64,000 bases of DNA from an uncultured Arenicella sp. (GCA_938045295.1 CALINO010000013.1:1-64000), one strand, 5' to 3'; positions 54,320 through 64,000 are shown, counted from the stretch's first letter. A program made the numbers and translations. Notes: generated by a model not told the origin, from the letters alone.

Positions 54320-54877
54320 AATAAGGTTTTACTGCCGGGCAATTTTTGAGAGGTATGTGCTCAGAAGGCCCACATACTACCATTGCTAATGGATTATTGG
54401 TTTTGCTGGCGGCTATAAAAGTTCGTGTGCCGTGTTAGGGCGATGCGTTAACACGTTAGGTAAAGACATTCAGTGTGGCTGCAAAACCCGCAAGATGGAG
54501 CCTTAATAGGCGAATAAGGAGCGATGGTTGGGGTGGTTGATCGTATATTGGCCACTCATTATCATTGTCGTTTTAAGACGAATCGTGGAATTACTTGCTC
54601 GGTTTTAGGGCATTAAAACCATCCGATCAAATTTAAAGCAAGAACAAGCATAATGTAGTTGCCCAATGGGACGGCTGTTAGGTAAGCTACGGGTGTTGGT
54701 TTATGTACTTGCGTTTTAGACTGGATTGCTAACTTCTTGGATTTAATCAATAAGTTTGCTTTGGGAAAATTGTACTTGCTTACTTTAAGAGTGCGATGTC
54801 GTGTTAAAGCGTTAGAAGTGGAAAGTTTTGAATCTAAATGGCTGTGGCCGTGAGATTATTGAGGATACTAGCAGATA
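54320..54877. other. 558-bp intergenic region
   Basis: Divergent promoters of gabD and parA must lie here. I see no clear hairpin, RNA or repeat, and no convincing ORF. Confidence 0.5.
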
Positions 54878-55507
54878 ATGAGAACCATTTTAGTGGTCAA
54901 CCCAAAAGGCGGTTGTGGAAAAACGACAATAGCAACAAATCTATCGGGGTATTACGCCAGCAAAGGAGTGTCTGTGTCGCTGGTGGATTTAGACCAACAA
55001 CGTTCGAGTTATCAGTGGGCATTGAGTCGCCCGGTCGGTGCTCCAGCCATTACGCCGTACTCAGAAGAAATCGACAGCTATGATACGCAGAGGGTGATCT
55101 ACGATTGCCCAGCGCAAATCCACATTGGCTTAACTACTGACCTTATTAATAAGTCAGACATTATTATCATGCCAATTAACCCTTCCATTATTGATCATCG
55201 AGCGGCGTTTAAGTTTATTTTCGATATTCGAGGCATGATTCGTGCTGACGTTTGCAAGCAAATTCAAATTGGTTTGGTGGCCAACCGCGCGAATAAAAAC
55301 TTTAATTCATTTCATGAGTTGGATAACTTCTCAAAATTGATGAAAGTACCCATTGTGACCTCATTACGAAGCTCACAAAATTACGTTACTGCCGCTAACG
55401 AAGGGTTGAGCTTATTTGACATGCCGCACAACCGGGTTGCCACTGATTTAGAGCAATGGCGAGCGTTACAGTATTGGGCCGAAGGTAAACTGCTGAAGAA
55501 AAAATAG
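54878..55507 (+). CDS. orphan ParA-family ATPase
   Basis: This 209-residue ParA/MinD-type ATPase has a deviant Walker A (KGGCGKTT at residues 10-17), the switch-region Asp in VSLVDLDQQRSS and a Walker B-like VIYDCPA. No ParB is adjacent, so it is more likely a cell-positioning or organelle-positioning ATPase than a plasmid partition protein. The next gene codes for a secreted protein, with no obvious link. Confidence 0.85.
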   Translation: MRTILVVNPKGGCGKTTIATNLSGYYASKGVSVSLVDLDQQRSSYQWALSRPVGAPAITPYSEEIDSYDTQRVIYDCPAQIHIGLTTDLINKSDIIIMPINPSIIDHRAAFKFIFDIRGMIRADVCKQIQIGLVANRANKNFNSFHELDNFSKLMKVPIVTSLRSSQNYVTAANEGLSLFDMPHNRVATDLEQWRALQYWAEGKLLKKK

Positions 55508-55815
55508 ACGGTAAATAACAAGGATTGTTGAATGTGCTATAGTTCGTCTAAGCTGTTGAAGATAAAATAAAAAACCAATAAAAGAAGGGTCTTTTGTTGG
55601 TGATTTGCGTGAACAATATTTAATATTTTGTTACCATTCGCCTAAGTTTGGGGTTTATGCACAGTCAAAGGCTTGGCTTGTGCTATTGGCTTCTGGCTTG
55701 GGTAGTAAATAGGGTGGTTAGTGTTTTGGGTATGGGTTTTGTTTGGGTATGAGTAGTAAGGACGCTAACCGCTGATAATAATGCATATAAATTAAATAAA
55801 ATTGGGTTGGTGTCT
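55508..55815. other. 308-bp intergenic region, G/T-rich
   Basis: Between parA and the secreted-protein gene. It contains a low-complexity G/T-rich part (about 55705-55765) with repeats of tgggtatg. No hairpin or RNA was seen. Confidence 0.5.
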
Positions 55816-57777
55816 ATGAGATTTTTACGCCGTACGTTACTGCTGGCTGCAGTATTTTCCTTCTTGTTCATTTTTCAATCTAGCGCCCAAGCGACGTATT
55901 CGTCGGGTTGGAATAAGCGCAGTTACAGCAGTGGTTACAATGTGAGCCACACCAGTCGCTATCATTATTCAAATAGCTCAAGGTATCACGGTTACCGTTC
56001 AAGTTATCGCCGGGGTAGTTATGGTAGAAGTAGCTACGGCAGAACTAGCTATCGATGGACTAAGAGTCGTTATAAGAAATACGGCTGGTGGAAAAATAGA
56101 TATCACCAACCAAAGCCGGAAGACAAAAAACCGGTTGCCGTTGATGACGCTTATGACCTTAAGGCAGGCGATGTGCTTTCTCAAAACATTGTCAATGAAA
56201 ACGACACGCAAGGCGATGGCCAGGGCACAGTAAAAATTGTTGGCGGCCAATTGCCGAGCGGCATTGAGTTGGCCAGTGATGGTACGCTCTCTGGAGCGAC
56301 CGACGAATTGGGCGTGTTTGAAGTTCATTATAAGTTGATTGATAGCGATGGCGATTACTCGAAAGCCAAAGTGACGATCGGTGTTACCCAAGACATTGCA
56401 TATTGCCCTCAAGCAGCTGGTGTGGACGAATTCGGTGGTGGTAATTATGAGCATGCGCTGTGGATACCTAAAATTTCTACAGACCTTAAATTCATAGGAA
56501 CACCGATTAGTACTCGTACTTTACCTTCGGGCGATCTAATTATTGTTGGTGTAGTCGCTGATGCCGATCATGAATTTGAAGTGCAGATGACATTTTCTGA
56601 TTTTCATGAAAACTCAAGCGACCCTAAATTAGAGCTAATGCAAAGCGCCTATGTGAACAATGGTGGGCCGATTGACCCGTCTACTTGGGATTTTTGGGCA
56701 CATTTAGAGGGCTCTCTTGTGGGCACCAAAGGTGTTTGGGCGGGAACCCGCATGACCTTTGAAATTCGCGGTGCTATGGGGCAACTTGGCTTTGGCGCTA
56801 ATGGAAAAAATCAAAACTTTGGCTTTTCAAGCTGGTTTGATTTAACCATTGAGTCTACGTCTTCGGTATTGCCTGAGGGTTTTCATATTGGGCAGAAGTT
56901 GTATGGCGACATTAATGCTGACTTGCCGGATGAATGCCCTGAAGTGAGAGAAGTGGTGCTTGAGCAGTGCGCACTTACGGCCGAGTTGGATTCTTTTGGT
57001 CAATACGGCGGCGGTCATTCGATCACGTTGTTTGGCGTTTCGAAGTTCAGCTTCGACCCAGCGGCGGAAGTCTTGGTTTATAACAACGGTGATGTTGAAA
57101 TATCCGGTGCGGTTTATGACGCCAACGGTCAAGGCTTTGACGCCAGTTTTGTTTACACCATGAACACGGATCAAGGCACTCCTAAGCTTGAGCTGATTGA
57201 TGCGGCTTATGCCGCAATGGGTGGCCCAGTTGACCCGAGCACTTGGGAATACTTTGCTGGCTTTACCGGCACGTTAATTGGTCGAGACGGTGACTACAGC
57301 GGCGTGGAAATCTCGCTTGAGCCTCGTGGCCCTATTGCTCAATTAGGGTTGGGTGCTAACGGCAAAAATGTGGGCAACGGCTTGTCAAACTGGTTAACGG
57401 CGACGGTGGTGTCTGGCAGTGATGCCTCAGGGCTGCACACTGGTGAGACCTATCATGGCGACATTAATATCGACGTTAAAGACAGTTGTGACGATGATTT
57501 GCCAGTGCAAGCCTTTGATAACGACTATTTCTTGTATCCGTTTCAAACGATTGACGTTAACATTTTAGAAGGTGACGTATTAGGCGACCCTGAAACCACA
57601 TTGACGTTTGACCCTGCAACCATTCCGGCTGGCTTTAGCTTGTCGCCGGATGGTCAGTTGACGGGTTTTTCTACAGTGGGTTCGGTGGTGTTTACGTTTG
57701 ATTACACCATCACTGATGCCGATGGCGATACGGATACGGCAACGGTTACCATTACTCTTGGTCTTGAGCCAGGCTAG
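55816..57777 (+). CDS. secreted protein with a Tyr/Ser/Arg-rich head and a duplicated unknown domain
   Basis: The ATG at 55816 gives 653 residues with a signal peptide (to about residue 28). A head of about 80 residues is rich in Tyr, Ser, Arg and Gly (SYGRSSYGRTSYR-like). One Ig/cadherin-type domain follows (VAVDDAYDL...SDGDYSKAKVTI). Then come two copies of a domain of about 150 residues, each with a GGP[IV]DPSTW motif, a LGxGANGKN motif and a GDIN end. A final Ig-like domain (TITDADGDTDTATVTI) completes it. The duplicated domain was not recognised. A surface or matrix structure is likely. Confidence 0.7.
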   Translation: MRFLRRTLLLAAVFSFLFIFQSSAQATYSSGWNKRSYSSGYNVSHTSRYHYSNSSRYHGYRSSYRRGSYGRSSYGRTSYRWTKSRYKKYGWWKNRYHQPKPEDKKPVAVDDAYDLKAGDVLSQNIVNENDTQGDGQGTVKIVGGQLPSGIELASDGTLSGATDELGVFEVHYKLIDSDGDYSKAKVTIGVTQDIAYCPQAAGVDEFGGGNYEHALWIPKISTDLKFIGTPISTRTLPSGDLIIVGVVADADHEFEVQMTFSDFHENSSDPKLELMQSAYVNNGGPIDPSTWDFWAHLEGSLVGTKGVWAGTRMTFEIRGAMGQLGFGANGKNQNFGFSSWFDLTIESTSSVLPEGFHIGQKLYGDINADLPDECPEVREVVLEQCALTAELDSFGQYGGGHSITLFGVSKFSFDPAAEVLVYNNGDVEISGAVYDANGQGFDASFVYTMNTDQGTPKLELIDAAYAAMGGPVDPSTWEYFAGFTGTLIGRDGDYSGVEISLEPRGPIAQLGLGANGKNVGNGLSNWLTATVVSGSDASGLHTGETYHGDINIDVKDSCDDDLPVQAFDNDYFLYPFQTIDVNILEGDVLGDPETTLTFDPATIPAGFSLSPDGQLTGFSTVGSVVFTFDYTITDADGDTDTATVTITLGLEPG

Positions 57778-57804
57778 CGGCTAATTGTTTTTCTAATAGC
57801 CACG

Positions 57805-57840
57805 AAAAAGGCCAGCTCATGATTATGGGCTGGCCTTTTT
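57805..57840. terminator. bidirectional terminator
   Basis: A 12-bp stem (57805-57816 / 57829-57840) with five terminal A:T pairs flanks a partly paired 12-base loop. It lies between the convergent secreted-protein gene and the DUF2959 lipoprotein gene. Confidence 0.88.
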
Positions 57841-57863
57841 TATTGCTAGAGTAGTGCGCGGTA

Positions 57864-58523
57864 TTACTTGTTTTGCATGGCGTCGATAAAGCGTTTGGAA
57901 TCGTCAATCGACGCTTCCATTTGTGATATTAGGTCGCGCACTTTATTTTCGATTACCAAAACTTCGTTAGAGATACTGGTGACGGCTCGGGCATTTAAGT
58001 TGTGTTTTAAGTACAGTGTGTTGTCTTGTAACACTTGCAATACCGGCGTCACGCGTTGTTGCGATGCTTGCATTTTTTGATAGATTGCCGCATAACGTTG
58101 CTTGGTGGTGGCTAAATTTTGCTCGCTCGTTCGGCGTAAGTTAGCGCTCTGGTACAAGGTTATTTCTTCTTCCCACTCTCGAAAAAGAGCATTGGCAACT
58201 TCATCGACGGACTTAATTCGTTGATCCAGAAGCTCGGCTTTATCTTCACTTTTTTCTACTGCCGCCGCCATTTTTTTATACTTTTTCTCTAAGCCTCGAT
58301 CGTCTATTTCAATTAGGCCAGCAAGCTCTTGGTAGGCTGTTTGAAACTGTTCTTTGGTTTCTTCTTGAGTTTTTGTGGTGCTTTCAATGCGGTCTATCAG
58401 TATGTCTCGCTTGTGTATGCCAACTTTTTCAAGCGCTGAGTATTTGGCTTTTTGAGCGGTGCCGCAAGCGCTGAGAGTAAAGGCTAGGCCGATGATGATC
58501 AAAGGGTGTGCATAGGATTTCAT
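57864..58523 (-). CDS. DUF2959 lipoprotein, paralogue A
   Basis: This 219-residue lipoprotein (lipobox LSAC near residue 20) is almost wholly coiled-coil/helical. The DUF2959 pattern is clear: KRDILIDRIESTTKTQEETKEQFQ in parts, GLEKKYKKMAAAVEKSEDKAELL, and LYLKHNLNARAV...QMEASIDDSKRFI at the end. It is transcribed away from a second DUF2959 gene 119 bp upstream. The function is unknown. Confidence 0.82.
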   Translation of the reverse strand: MKSYAHPLIIIGLAFTLSACGTAQKAKYSALEKVGIHKRDILIDRIESTTKTQEETKEQFQTAYQELAGLIEIDDRGLEKKYKKMAAAVEKSEDKAELLDQRIKSVDEVANALFREWEEEITLYQSANLRRTSEQNLATTKQRYAAIYQKMQASQQRVTPVLQVLQDNTLYLKHNLNARAVTSISNEVLVIENKVRDLISQMEASIDDSKRFIDAMQNK

Positions 58524-58642
58524 AGTATTGTTAAAGCGAGTGAATTTCCGCTAAATAGTAACAAAACAGAGGTTTATCGTGTGCTAAACATGTTAAATTT
58601 TAGCTTAATTTACACTCTGCTGTTATAAGCACGCACGTTGAT

Positions 58643-59359
58643 ATGAATGCACTTTTGCGATATTTACCGATGATTTTTAACAAAGATTTATGGCGTGGCA
58701 AAAAGCGCTGGTTGGGTTTGGCGCTGTCTTTAGTGGCCGCGTATCAATTGTTAAGCCCGAATGGGGTGGGTGCTGATTGGGGTGTGCCGAGCATCGATAC
58801 CTTTTATAAAGAGCCGCGTGATGTTCTGGTTTCTCGAGTAGAAGCGGCAAGCGATGCGCAACAAGAAACGGCGGAAGAATTTCGTTCTGCGCTTGAGCAA
58901 TTCAAGTCAGTCACTCAGTTTCAAGGTGGCGATCTTGAGAAAAAATACAATACTCTTAATGCGGCCTTCGAAGACAGTGAGTCGGCGGCGCAGAATGTCA
59001 GCGCCAGAATTGGTCGCGTGGTGACCGCCACTAATCGTTTGTTAAGTGAATGGAAAGATGAGCTTAATCAATATCATGACCCGGCCATTAAGCGGCGTGC
59101 TGAACAACAATTTGATAAGACCAGAGCGCAATCTGAAAAGTTGATAGCCGCCATGCGTAAAGCCGAGTCAAAAACCGAACCGGTTCTGGGCGCCTTTCGA
59201 GATCAAGTGCTATTTTTAAAGCATAATTTGAACATGCAAGCGATCAGCTCATTGCGCCAAGAAAGTGCCACCATTGAACAAGACGTGACACTGCTGATTC
59301 AAGAAATGGAAGCGTCCATTGCCGAAGCCGAAAGCTTCATTAGTGAATTGGCTCTTTGA
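58643..59359 (+). CDS. DUF2959 protein with inner-membrane anchor, paralogue B
   Basis: The 238-residue product aligns with the divergent gene at 57864-58523 from EPRDVLVSRVEAASDAQQETAEEF to LFLKHNLNMQAISS and QEMEASIAEAESFISEL. Unlike it, this copy has a basic N-terminus and a transmembrane helix (WLGLALSLVAAYQLL) with no lipobox Cys. The two may sit in different membranes, or form a heteromeric coiled coil. The shared 119-bp upstream region implies shared control. Confidence 0.82.
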   Translation: MNALLRYLPMIFNKDLWRGKKRWLGLALSLVAAYQLLSPNGVGADWGVPSIDTFYKEPRDVLVSRVEAASDAQQETAEEFRSALEQFKSVTQFQGGDLEKKYNTLNAAFEDSESAAQNVSARIGRVVTATNRLLSEWKDELNQYHDPAIKRRAEQQFDKTRAQSEKLIAAMRKAESKTEPVLGAFRDQVLFLKHNLNMQAISSLRQESATIEQDVTLLIQEMEASIAEAESFISELAL

Positions 59360-59542
59360 TTTTAAAGAGCGTGTCTTGTTAATAAGCTGGTAATTGGCAA
59401 AGCGTGGTCAAACTCGGCTCGCTGCTTATATGCCGCCTCTATATTCTAGAGTGGTTGGCTATCAGTCGAGCCTTGGGGTAGACTCAGGCAAAGTATTTGG
59501 CATCAGCCCATACCTTTAAACCTTTCTGATAATAGTACTTAA

Positions 59543-60106
59543 ATGAAACTAAGCATGAAAATAGAGGCGTTCGTTTCGCATTTTGGTGAAATGGGCAGCC
59601 GTTGGGGGTTTAACCGAACCATTGGGCAAATGTACGCATTGTTAATGGTGTATAACCGCCCGTTAAACGCTGACGAGCTTTCTGAGATGCTCAGTGTGTC
59701 ACGCTCTAACGTCAGCATGGGGTTGAAAGAGTTGCACTCTTGGCGTTTGCTGAAAGTCACGCATTACCCCGGTGACCGTAAAGAATATTATCGTGCGCCT
59801 GACGACATTCTAGAAGTGGCCAGAATTGTGCTTGAAGAGCGGCATAAGCGCGAGTTGGCGCCCACTCTAACCATGCTGCGCGGTGAAATCATGCGTGAGC
59901 CGGTGTCAGAAGAGGGCAAGCATGCGCAAAAACGCATGACTGAAATATACGAATTGATTGACAGTATGTCGAAAGTGGTTGATGAGGTGGCGGGCCTAAG
60001 TTCAGCGGACTTGGCTAAAATCATGAAACTTGGGTCCGGTGCGGCCTCGGTGTTCACGCTCAAAGATCGTTTGCTGGGCAAAAACAAGGCTGAAGGTAAA
60101 GAGTAG
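59543..60106 (+). CDS. GbsR/MarR-family transcriptional regulator
   Basis: This 187-residue winged-helix protein matches the GbsR branch: HFGEMGSRWGFNRTIGQMYALL, the recognition helix region LSVSRSNVSMGLKELHSWRL, and a wing with HYPGDRKEYY. A helical dimerisation domain fills the C-terminal half. Its TAG stop overlaps the GTG start of the next gene by 1 bp, so the two are translationally coupled. It may respond to osmolytes like other GbsR members, or to the ligand of its partner. Confidence 0.86.
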   Translation: MKLSMKIEAFVSHFGEMGSRWGFNRTIGQMYALLMVYNRPLNADELSEMLSVSRSNVSMGLKELHSWRLLKVTHYPGDRKEYYRAPDDILEVARIVLEERHKRELAPTLTMLRGEIMREPVSEEGKHAQKRMTEIYELIDSMSKVVDEVAGLSSADLAKIMKLGSGAASVFTLKDRLLGKNKAEGKE

Positions 60107-61062
60107 TGTTTCAGTTTGTGTGGCCACGGCTATTCATGGGGCTGGCCTTGGTATTGTGTCTTAATGCTGTTTCAATGGCGCAAATTGAGATCACCGATTC
60201 TCACGGTAAATACCGATTTGAAAAGCCGCCAGAACGTTTTGTGGCACTCAATTGGGCGCTTGCTGAGCAATTAATGGTGCTGGGCGAAATGCCACTGGGC
60301 GTTGCTGACTTAGAATCATTTCAAGACTTAAGCGCTAATAAGCTGTCAGTGGACGACAGCGTTCATAATTTAGGTGCAAGGCTCACGCCCGATTTAGCGA
60401 AAGTGCGAGAATTAAAGCCCGAGATTATTTTTATTGGCTATTCGCAACGCCCATTGTTGCGGCCGTTATCCAATATCGCCACGGTGGTGTATTTTAAAAA
60501 TTTTGGCCACCGCTACGACAATGCGGCTAAATCGAAAGAGCGTTTTCTTGAGTTGGCCAAGCTATTTAATAAAACGGCGCTTGCCAACGACATTTTGCGG
60601 CAACGTGATGCCCGTATTGAAGCCGTCCATGCCGATTTAAATAACGCCTTTGCGGATGTAGCGTTGCCCGATGTGGTGCTGGTGGTGCCGGCCGGTAAGG
60701 GTAAGCGCTTGCATGGTTTGTTTGGGCGTAATTCAATGCCTTACGCTGCCGCCTCTGCATTGGGCGTTAACGCCTTAACTACTGAGAAAACCGACAAGTT
60801 CGGCGTTGCTCAGCTTTCCACTACGGAACTTAATTCACTGATCAAAGAGCATCAACTGAACACGGGCAAGCCAGTGTGTGTGCTTGAGTTTGATCGATAC
60901 TCTGCTTCGAGCCAGCGCGAACTGCTGACATTAGAAAACGATGAGTGCCACATGACCTTGAGCTACCAGCAAGGCTTTGGTGGTGTGATGTCGTTGCAAT
61001 GGTTATCTGAGTCGCTAAGCCACGCCTTAAAAAATTGGCGTAATGGCATCAATATTCAGTAA
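60106..61062 (+). CDS. FecB/FhuD-like periplasmic binding protein
   Basis: The GTG start overlaps the stop of the regulator gene. The 318-residue product has a signal peptide (to about residue 25, SMAQ) and the type III binding-protein fold: RFVALNWALAEQLMVLGEMPLGVAD near the start, LKPEIIFIGYSQ in the middle, and a helical linker. This fold binds iron-siderophores or cobalamin. No TonB receptor or ABC permease is adjacent, so the transporter must be elsewhere. Confidence 0.82.
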   Translation: MFQFVWPRLFMGLALVLCLNAVSMAQIEITDSHGKYRFEKPPERFVALNWALAEQLMVLGEMPLGVADLESFQDLSANKLSVDDSVHNLGARLTPDLAKVRELKPEIIFIGYSQRPLLRPLSNIATVVYFKNFGHRYDNAAKSKERFLELAKLFNKTALANDILRQRDARIEAVHADLNNAFADVALPDVVLVVPAGKGKRLHGLFGRNSMPYAAASALGVNALTTEKTDKFGVAQLSTTELNSLIKEHQLNTGKPVCVLEFDRYSASSQRELLTLENDECHMTLSYQQGFGGVMSLQWLSESLSHALKNWRNGINIQ

Positions 61063-61214
61063 CCAATTTCATATTCTTGATATATAATCCGCGTCGTTTT
61101 GAGCGCCTGACGGCGGTCTTTTGCTGTGTTCGTTAATTTTTGACTCACTCAATCGACAGAAAAACAGATAAAAAAGGTTTCTTTCACTTGCTTTAGATGC
61201 TGAATCATCTAAAC

Positions 61215-61232
61215 TTTCAGAAATTACTGAAA
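61215..61232. promoter_or_regulatory. interrupted palindrome upstream of cyoA
   Basis: TTTCAG, a 6-base AT spacer, CTGAAA: an 18-bp dyad about 80 bp upstream of the cyoA start. It is a possible regulator site; the binding protein is unknown. Confidence 0.3.
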
Positions 61233-61314
61233 ATTCAATATTTACTTGAAATAACTTAAATTTGTAGTCAGTTGTCAGGTATTTAGGCAATATGATCGCT
61301 TTATGGAGATTAAG

Positions 61315-62157
61315 GTGAACCCAGTATTACGACTCGCCATTATTCCGTTACTGCTTATGTTGGGTGGTTGCGAATTTCTGCTGTTTGACCCCAAAGGGCC
61401 AATCGCAGCCGCAGAAATGGATCTCATCATCTTTTCATTCTTGATTATGATGATTGTGGTTATTCCTGTGTTTTTTATGACATTTTGGTTCGCTATTAAA
61501 TATCGAGCCGATAAAAAAGACAGCGAATACCTGCCGAATTGGGAGCATTCAAACAAAATTGAATTTGTGGTTTGGGTAGTGCCCCTAATCATCATCGTCA
61601 TTCTTGGCGTCATAACGTTCAAAACGTCTTTCTCGTTAGACCCTCGCAAGCCGATTGAGTCTGATAAGCCAACCATGCGCATTCAAGTGGTGGCAATGGA
61701 CTGGAAATGGTTGTTCATCTACCCAGAGCAAGAAATTGCCACGGTGAATGAATTTGCCATGCCGGTAGATACTCCGGTTGAGTTCTTGATCACCTCAGAC
61801 ACGGTAATGAACTCATTTTTTGTGCCACAGCTGGGCAGCATGATTTACGCAATGGCCGGCATGGAAAATCAACTTTACCTAATTGCTGATCAAACTGGTG
61901 ACTTTCGTGGTTTGTCCGCCAATTACAGCGGTTTCGGTTTTTCGGGCATGAAATTTAAAGCCTTAGTTAAGTCTGACCAAGAATTTGAGTCTTGGGTAAG
62001 TAAAGTTAAAAGCTCACCCACCGCATTAGACAGCTCAACCTACAAAGCATTGAGCGTTAAAACAAAAGATCACCCCGTTGAGCATTATGCGACCGTTAAC
62101 CCGCTAATGTTTAACCGAATTATTGAGAAGTACACGGGAGCGCAAAATGGCCAATAA
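61315..62157 (+). CDS. cyoA: cytochrome bo3 ubiquinol oxidase subunit II
   Basis: The preferred start is the GTG at 61315, which has GGAG 6 bp upstream; an in-frame ATG at 61303 lacks one. The product of about 280 residues is a lipoprotein (lipobox LGGC) with two transmembrane helices and a periplasmic cupredoxin domain. The CuA ligands of cytochrome c oxidases are absent ([19 protein letters not shown]), so this is a quinol oxidase. The [13 protein letters not shown] and [17 protein letters not shown] blocks match CyoA. It overlaps cyoB by 11 bp. Confidence 0.93.
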   Translation: MNPVLRLAIIPLLLMLGGCEFLLFDPKGPIAAAEMDLIIFSFLIMMIVVIPVFFMTFWFAIKYRADKKDSEYLPNWEHSNKIEFVVWVVPLIIIVILGVITFKTSFSLDPRKPIESDKPTMRIQVVAMDWKWLFIYPEQEIATVNEFAMPVDTPVEFLITSDTVMNSFFVPQLGSMIYAMAGMENQLYLIADQTGDFRGLSANYSGFGFSGMKFKALVKSDQEFESWVSKVKSSPTALDSSTYKALSVKTKDHPVEHYATVNPLMFNRIIEKYTGAQNGQ

Positions 62158-64000
62158 AGCCACCATTGTCACGGATCCACACCCTATTTTCGGTAAACTT
62201 ACGTGGGATTCTATTCCCTACCATGATCCGATTATTCTCACTACGTTTTTAGTAGTGGTAATGATCGGTGTTGGCGTTGTTGGTGCCATTCTGTATTACG
62301 GCAAACTGCGCTACTTGTGGGACGAATGGTTAACCTCAGTTGACCATAAAAAGATTGGCATCATGTACATCATTGCCGCGTTCATTATGTTGATACGTGG
62401 TTTCTCTGATGCACTGTTGATGCGTTCTCAACAAGCCTTAGCGGTTTCCGACACCTCCGGTGTGGGTTATCTGCCGCCAGAGCATTACGACCAAATTTTC
62501 ACGGCTCACGGCGTGATTATGATTTTCTTCGTGGCCATGCCGTTGATCGTTGGCCTGATGAATTTGGTGGTGCCGTTGCAAATTGGTGCCCGAGACGTTG
62601 CCTTTCCGTTTCTAAACTCATTGAGTTTTTGGTTGTTCGTTGTGGGCGCCATGTTGGTCAACGCTTCTTTGTTTGTGGGCGAGTTTGCCGCAACCGGTTG
62701 GCTGGCGTACCCGCCATTATCGGGCTTAGAGTACAGCCCGTGGGTTGGGGTTGATTACTGGCTCTGGGCATTGCAGATATCCGGTATTGGTACCTTGCTC
62801 AGTGGCGTAAACTTTTTCGTTACCATTATTCGCATGCGCGCACCGGGCATGAGCTTAATGAAAATGCCTGTGTTTACTTGGACGTCATTGTGCGCCAACG
62901 TATTGATTATATTGGCCTTCCCAATTTTAACCGTCACCATTACATTGTTAACGCTTGATCGTTACATTGGCACCAACTTTTTCACTAACGATCTGGGCGG
63001 TAACCAGATGATGTATGTGAACTTGGTTTGGGCATGGGGGCACCCAGAAGTGTATATATTAATGTTGCCAGCCTTTGGTATTTTCTCTGAAGTGACGGCC
63101 ACATTTTCACGCAAACGCTTATTCGGTTACACCTCATTAGTATGGGCAACGGCCTGTATTATGGTGTTGTCGTTCATGGTTTGGTTGCATCACTTTTTCA
63201 CCATGGGCGCGGGCGCCAGTGTGAACGCCTTCTTTGGTATTGCCACCATGATTATCTCCATTCCAACCGGGGTGAAGATATTTAACTGGCTGTTCACTAT
63301 GTACAAAGGGCGTGTGCGTTTTGATTCGCCAATGTGGTGGACGGCGTCGTTTATCATTACCTTCACCATTGGTGGTGTTACTGGGGTAATGCTCGCGATA
63401 CCGGCGGCCAGCTTTGTGTTGCATAACAGCCTGTTCTTAGTGGCTCACTTTCATAACGTAATTATTGGCGGTGCCTTATTTGGTTACTTCGCTGGCCTAA
63501 CGTATTGGTTCCCTAAAGCCACTGGTTTTAAATTGAACGAGACGTTGGGTAAATGGGCGTGTGCATTGTGGACCATTGGCTTTTTCATGGCCTTTATGCC
63601 GCTCTACGTACTTGGGTTTATGGGCATGACACGTCGCTTGAACTACTACGATAACCCAGTCTGGAATGATTGGTTGTTAGTGGCCGGTGCTGGTGCCTTG
63701 ATTGTATTATTGGCAATTTGCGTGCAGTTCTACCAAATTTTCGCCAGTATTCGTGACCGCAAGAAGAACTTAGACTTAACCGGTGACCCGTGGGATGCGC
63801 GCACGTTAGAGTGGGCAACCTCATCGCCGCCACCGTTCTATAACTTTGCCAGAACTCCGGAAGTGCGTGACCGTGATCAATTTCATTTTATGAAAGAGCA
63901 TAACCTTGCGTACAAGCAACCAGAAAGCTACAGCCGTATTCACATGCCTAAAAACACGTGGGCGGGCATTGTTATTGGTTTGCTTTCAGGTGTGATGGGC
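62147..64000 (+). CDS. cyoB: cytochrome bo3 ubiquinol oxidase subunit I, 3'-truncated by window edge
   Basis: The ATG at 62147 lies inside the end of cyoA; 618 codons are present and the frame stays open at the window end. The heme-copper oxidase core is complete. The low-spin heme His is in FTAHGVIM, the CuB/Tyr site is [10 protein letters not shown], the next CuB ligands are HHFF, and the high-spin/low-spin heme pair is VAHFHNVI. The [14 protein letters not shown] block is typical of CyoB. It pumps protons while reducing oxygen with ubiquinol. Confidence 0.95.
   Translation, partial: MANKATIVTDPHPIFGKLTWDSIPYHDPIILTTFLVVVMIGVGVVGAILYYGKLRYLWDEWLTSVDHKKIGIMYIIAAFIMLIRGFSDALLMRSQQALAVSDTSGVGYLPPEHYDQIFTAHGVIMIFFVAMPLIVGLMNLVVPLQIGARDVAFPFLNSLSFWLFVVGAMLVNASLFVGEFAATGWLAYPPLSGLEYSPWVGVDYWLWALQISGIGTLLSGVNFFVTIIRMRAPGMSLMKMPVFTWTSLCANVLIILAFPILTVTITLLTLDRYIGTNFFTNDLGGNQMMYVNLVWAWGHPEVYILMLPAFGIFSEVTATFSRKRLFGYTSLVWATACIMVLSFMVWLHHFFTMGAGASVNAFFGIATMIISIPTGVKIFNWLFTMYKGRVRFDSPMWWTASFIITFTIGGVTGVMLAIPAASFVLHNSLFLVAHFHNVIIGGALFGYFAGLTYWFPKATGFKLNETLGKWACALWTIGFFMAFMPLYVLGFMGMTRRLNYYDNPVWNDWLLVAGAGALIVLLAICVQFYQIFASIRDRKKNLDLTGDPWDARTLEWATSSPPPFYNFARTPEVRDRDQFHFMKEHNLAYKQPESYSRIHMPKNTWAGIVIGLLSGVMG

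Overview
The window is a 64 kb piece of a gammaproteobacterial chromosome, probably from a marine heterotroph. The evidence is gene order: petABC-sspA-sspB, hslV-hslU, and glyQ-glyS-gmhB-plsC all have the arrangement usual in Gammaproteobacteria. A quinol bo3-type oxidase (cyoAB), Rep helicase, GshA and many secreted or lipid-anchored proteins fit an aerobic, Gram-negative, surface-active bacterium. I cannot name the genus from sequence alone. No tRNA, rRNA or CRISPR array was seen.

Layout. 0-3 kb: sugar-acid catabolism (KDG kinase, an acid-sugar dehydratase of the enolase superfamily, an SDR) with a palindromic operator candidate upstream. 3-6.6 kb: an orphan TAXI-type lipoprotein transcribed with a beta-carbonic anhydrase, an arsenate-reductase-type protein and a secreted YHS protein. 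6.7-20.8 kb: housekeeping block of rep, the cytochrome bc1 operon, the stringent starvation pair, the HslVU protease behind a sigma32-like promoter, gshA behind a perfect 16-bp palindrome, a lipoprotein with a duplicated NTF2-like domain, and a long FabG-like reductase. 20.8-30.2 kb, minus strand: a membrane protein, a lipoprotein hydrolase, plsC, gmhB, glyS, glyQ and a PhoD-type phosphatase. 30.2-47.2 kb: a stand-alone receiver, a sterol desaturase/rhodanese operon, DUF1838, a PDZ protein, a nitrilase-fold lipoprotein without its catalytic cysteine, a PqiA-like operon, a YdeP-type molybdoenzyme, a secreted zinc protease with Calx-beta repeats and a small secreted companion, then small redox and stress proteins.

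47.4-52.9 kb is the accessory zone. It holds an AT-rich secreted protein, two minus-strand small genes separated by a 63-bp integron attC-like site, a doubly truncated RHS fragment between two exact 49-bp repeats, an IS200-like (REP-associated, RAYT) transposase element with 18-bp imperfect terminal inverted repeats, a TraB/GumN protein, and the decayed N-terminus of a second transposase of that family. 52.9-61.1 kb: an NAD-dependent succinate-semialdehyde-type dehydrogenase, an orphan ParA, a large secreted protein with an unrecognised duplicated domain, a head-to-head pair of DUF2959 paralogues, and a GbsR/MarR regulator overlapping a FecB/FhuD-like binding protein. 61.3-64 kb: cyoA and the start of cyoB, cut by the window edge.

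The least explained items are the divergent DUF2959 pair, the protease/companion operon with a possible C-terminal sorting tail, the duplicated domain of the 55.8-57.8 kb protein, the TAXI/carbonic anhydrase pair, and the layered integron/RHS/RAYT junction.
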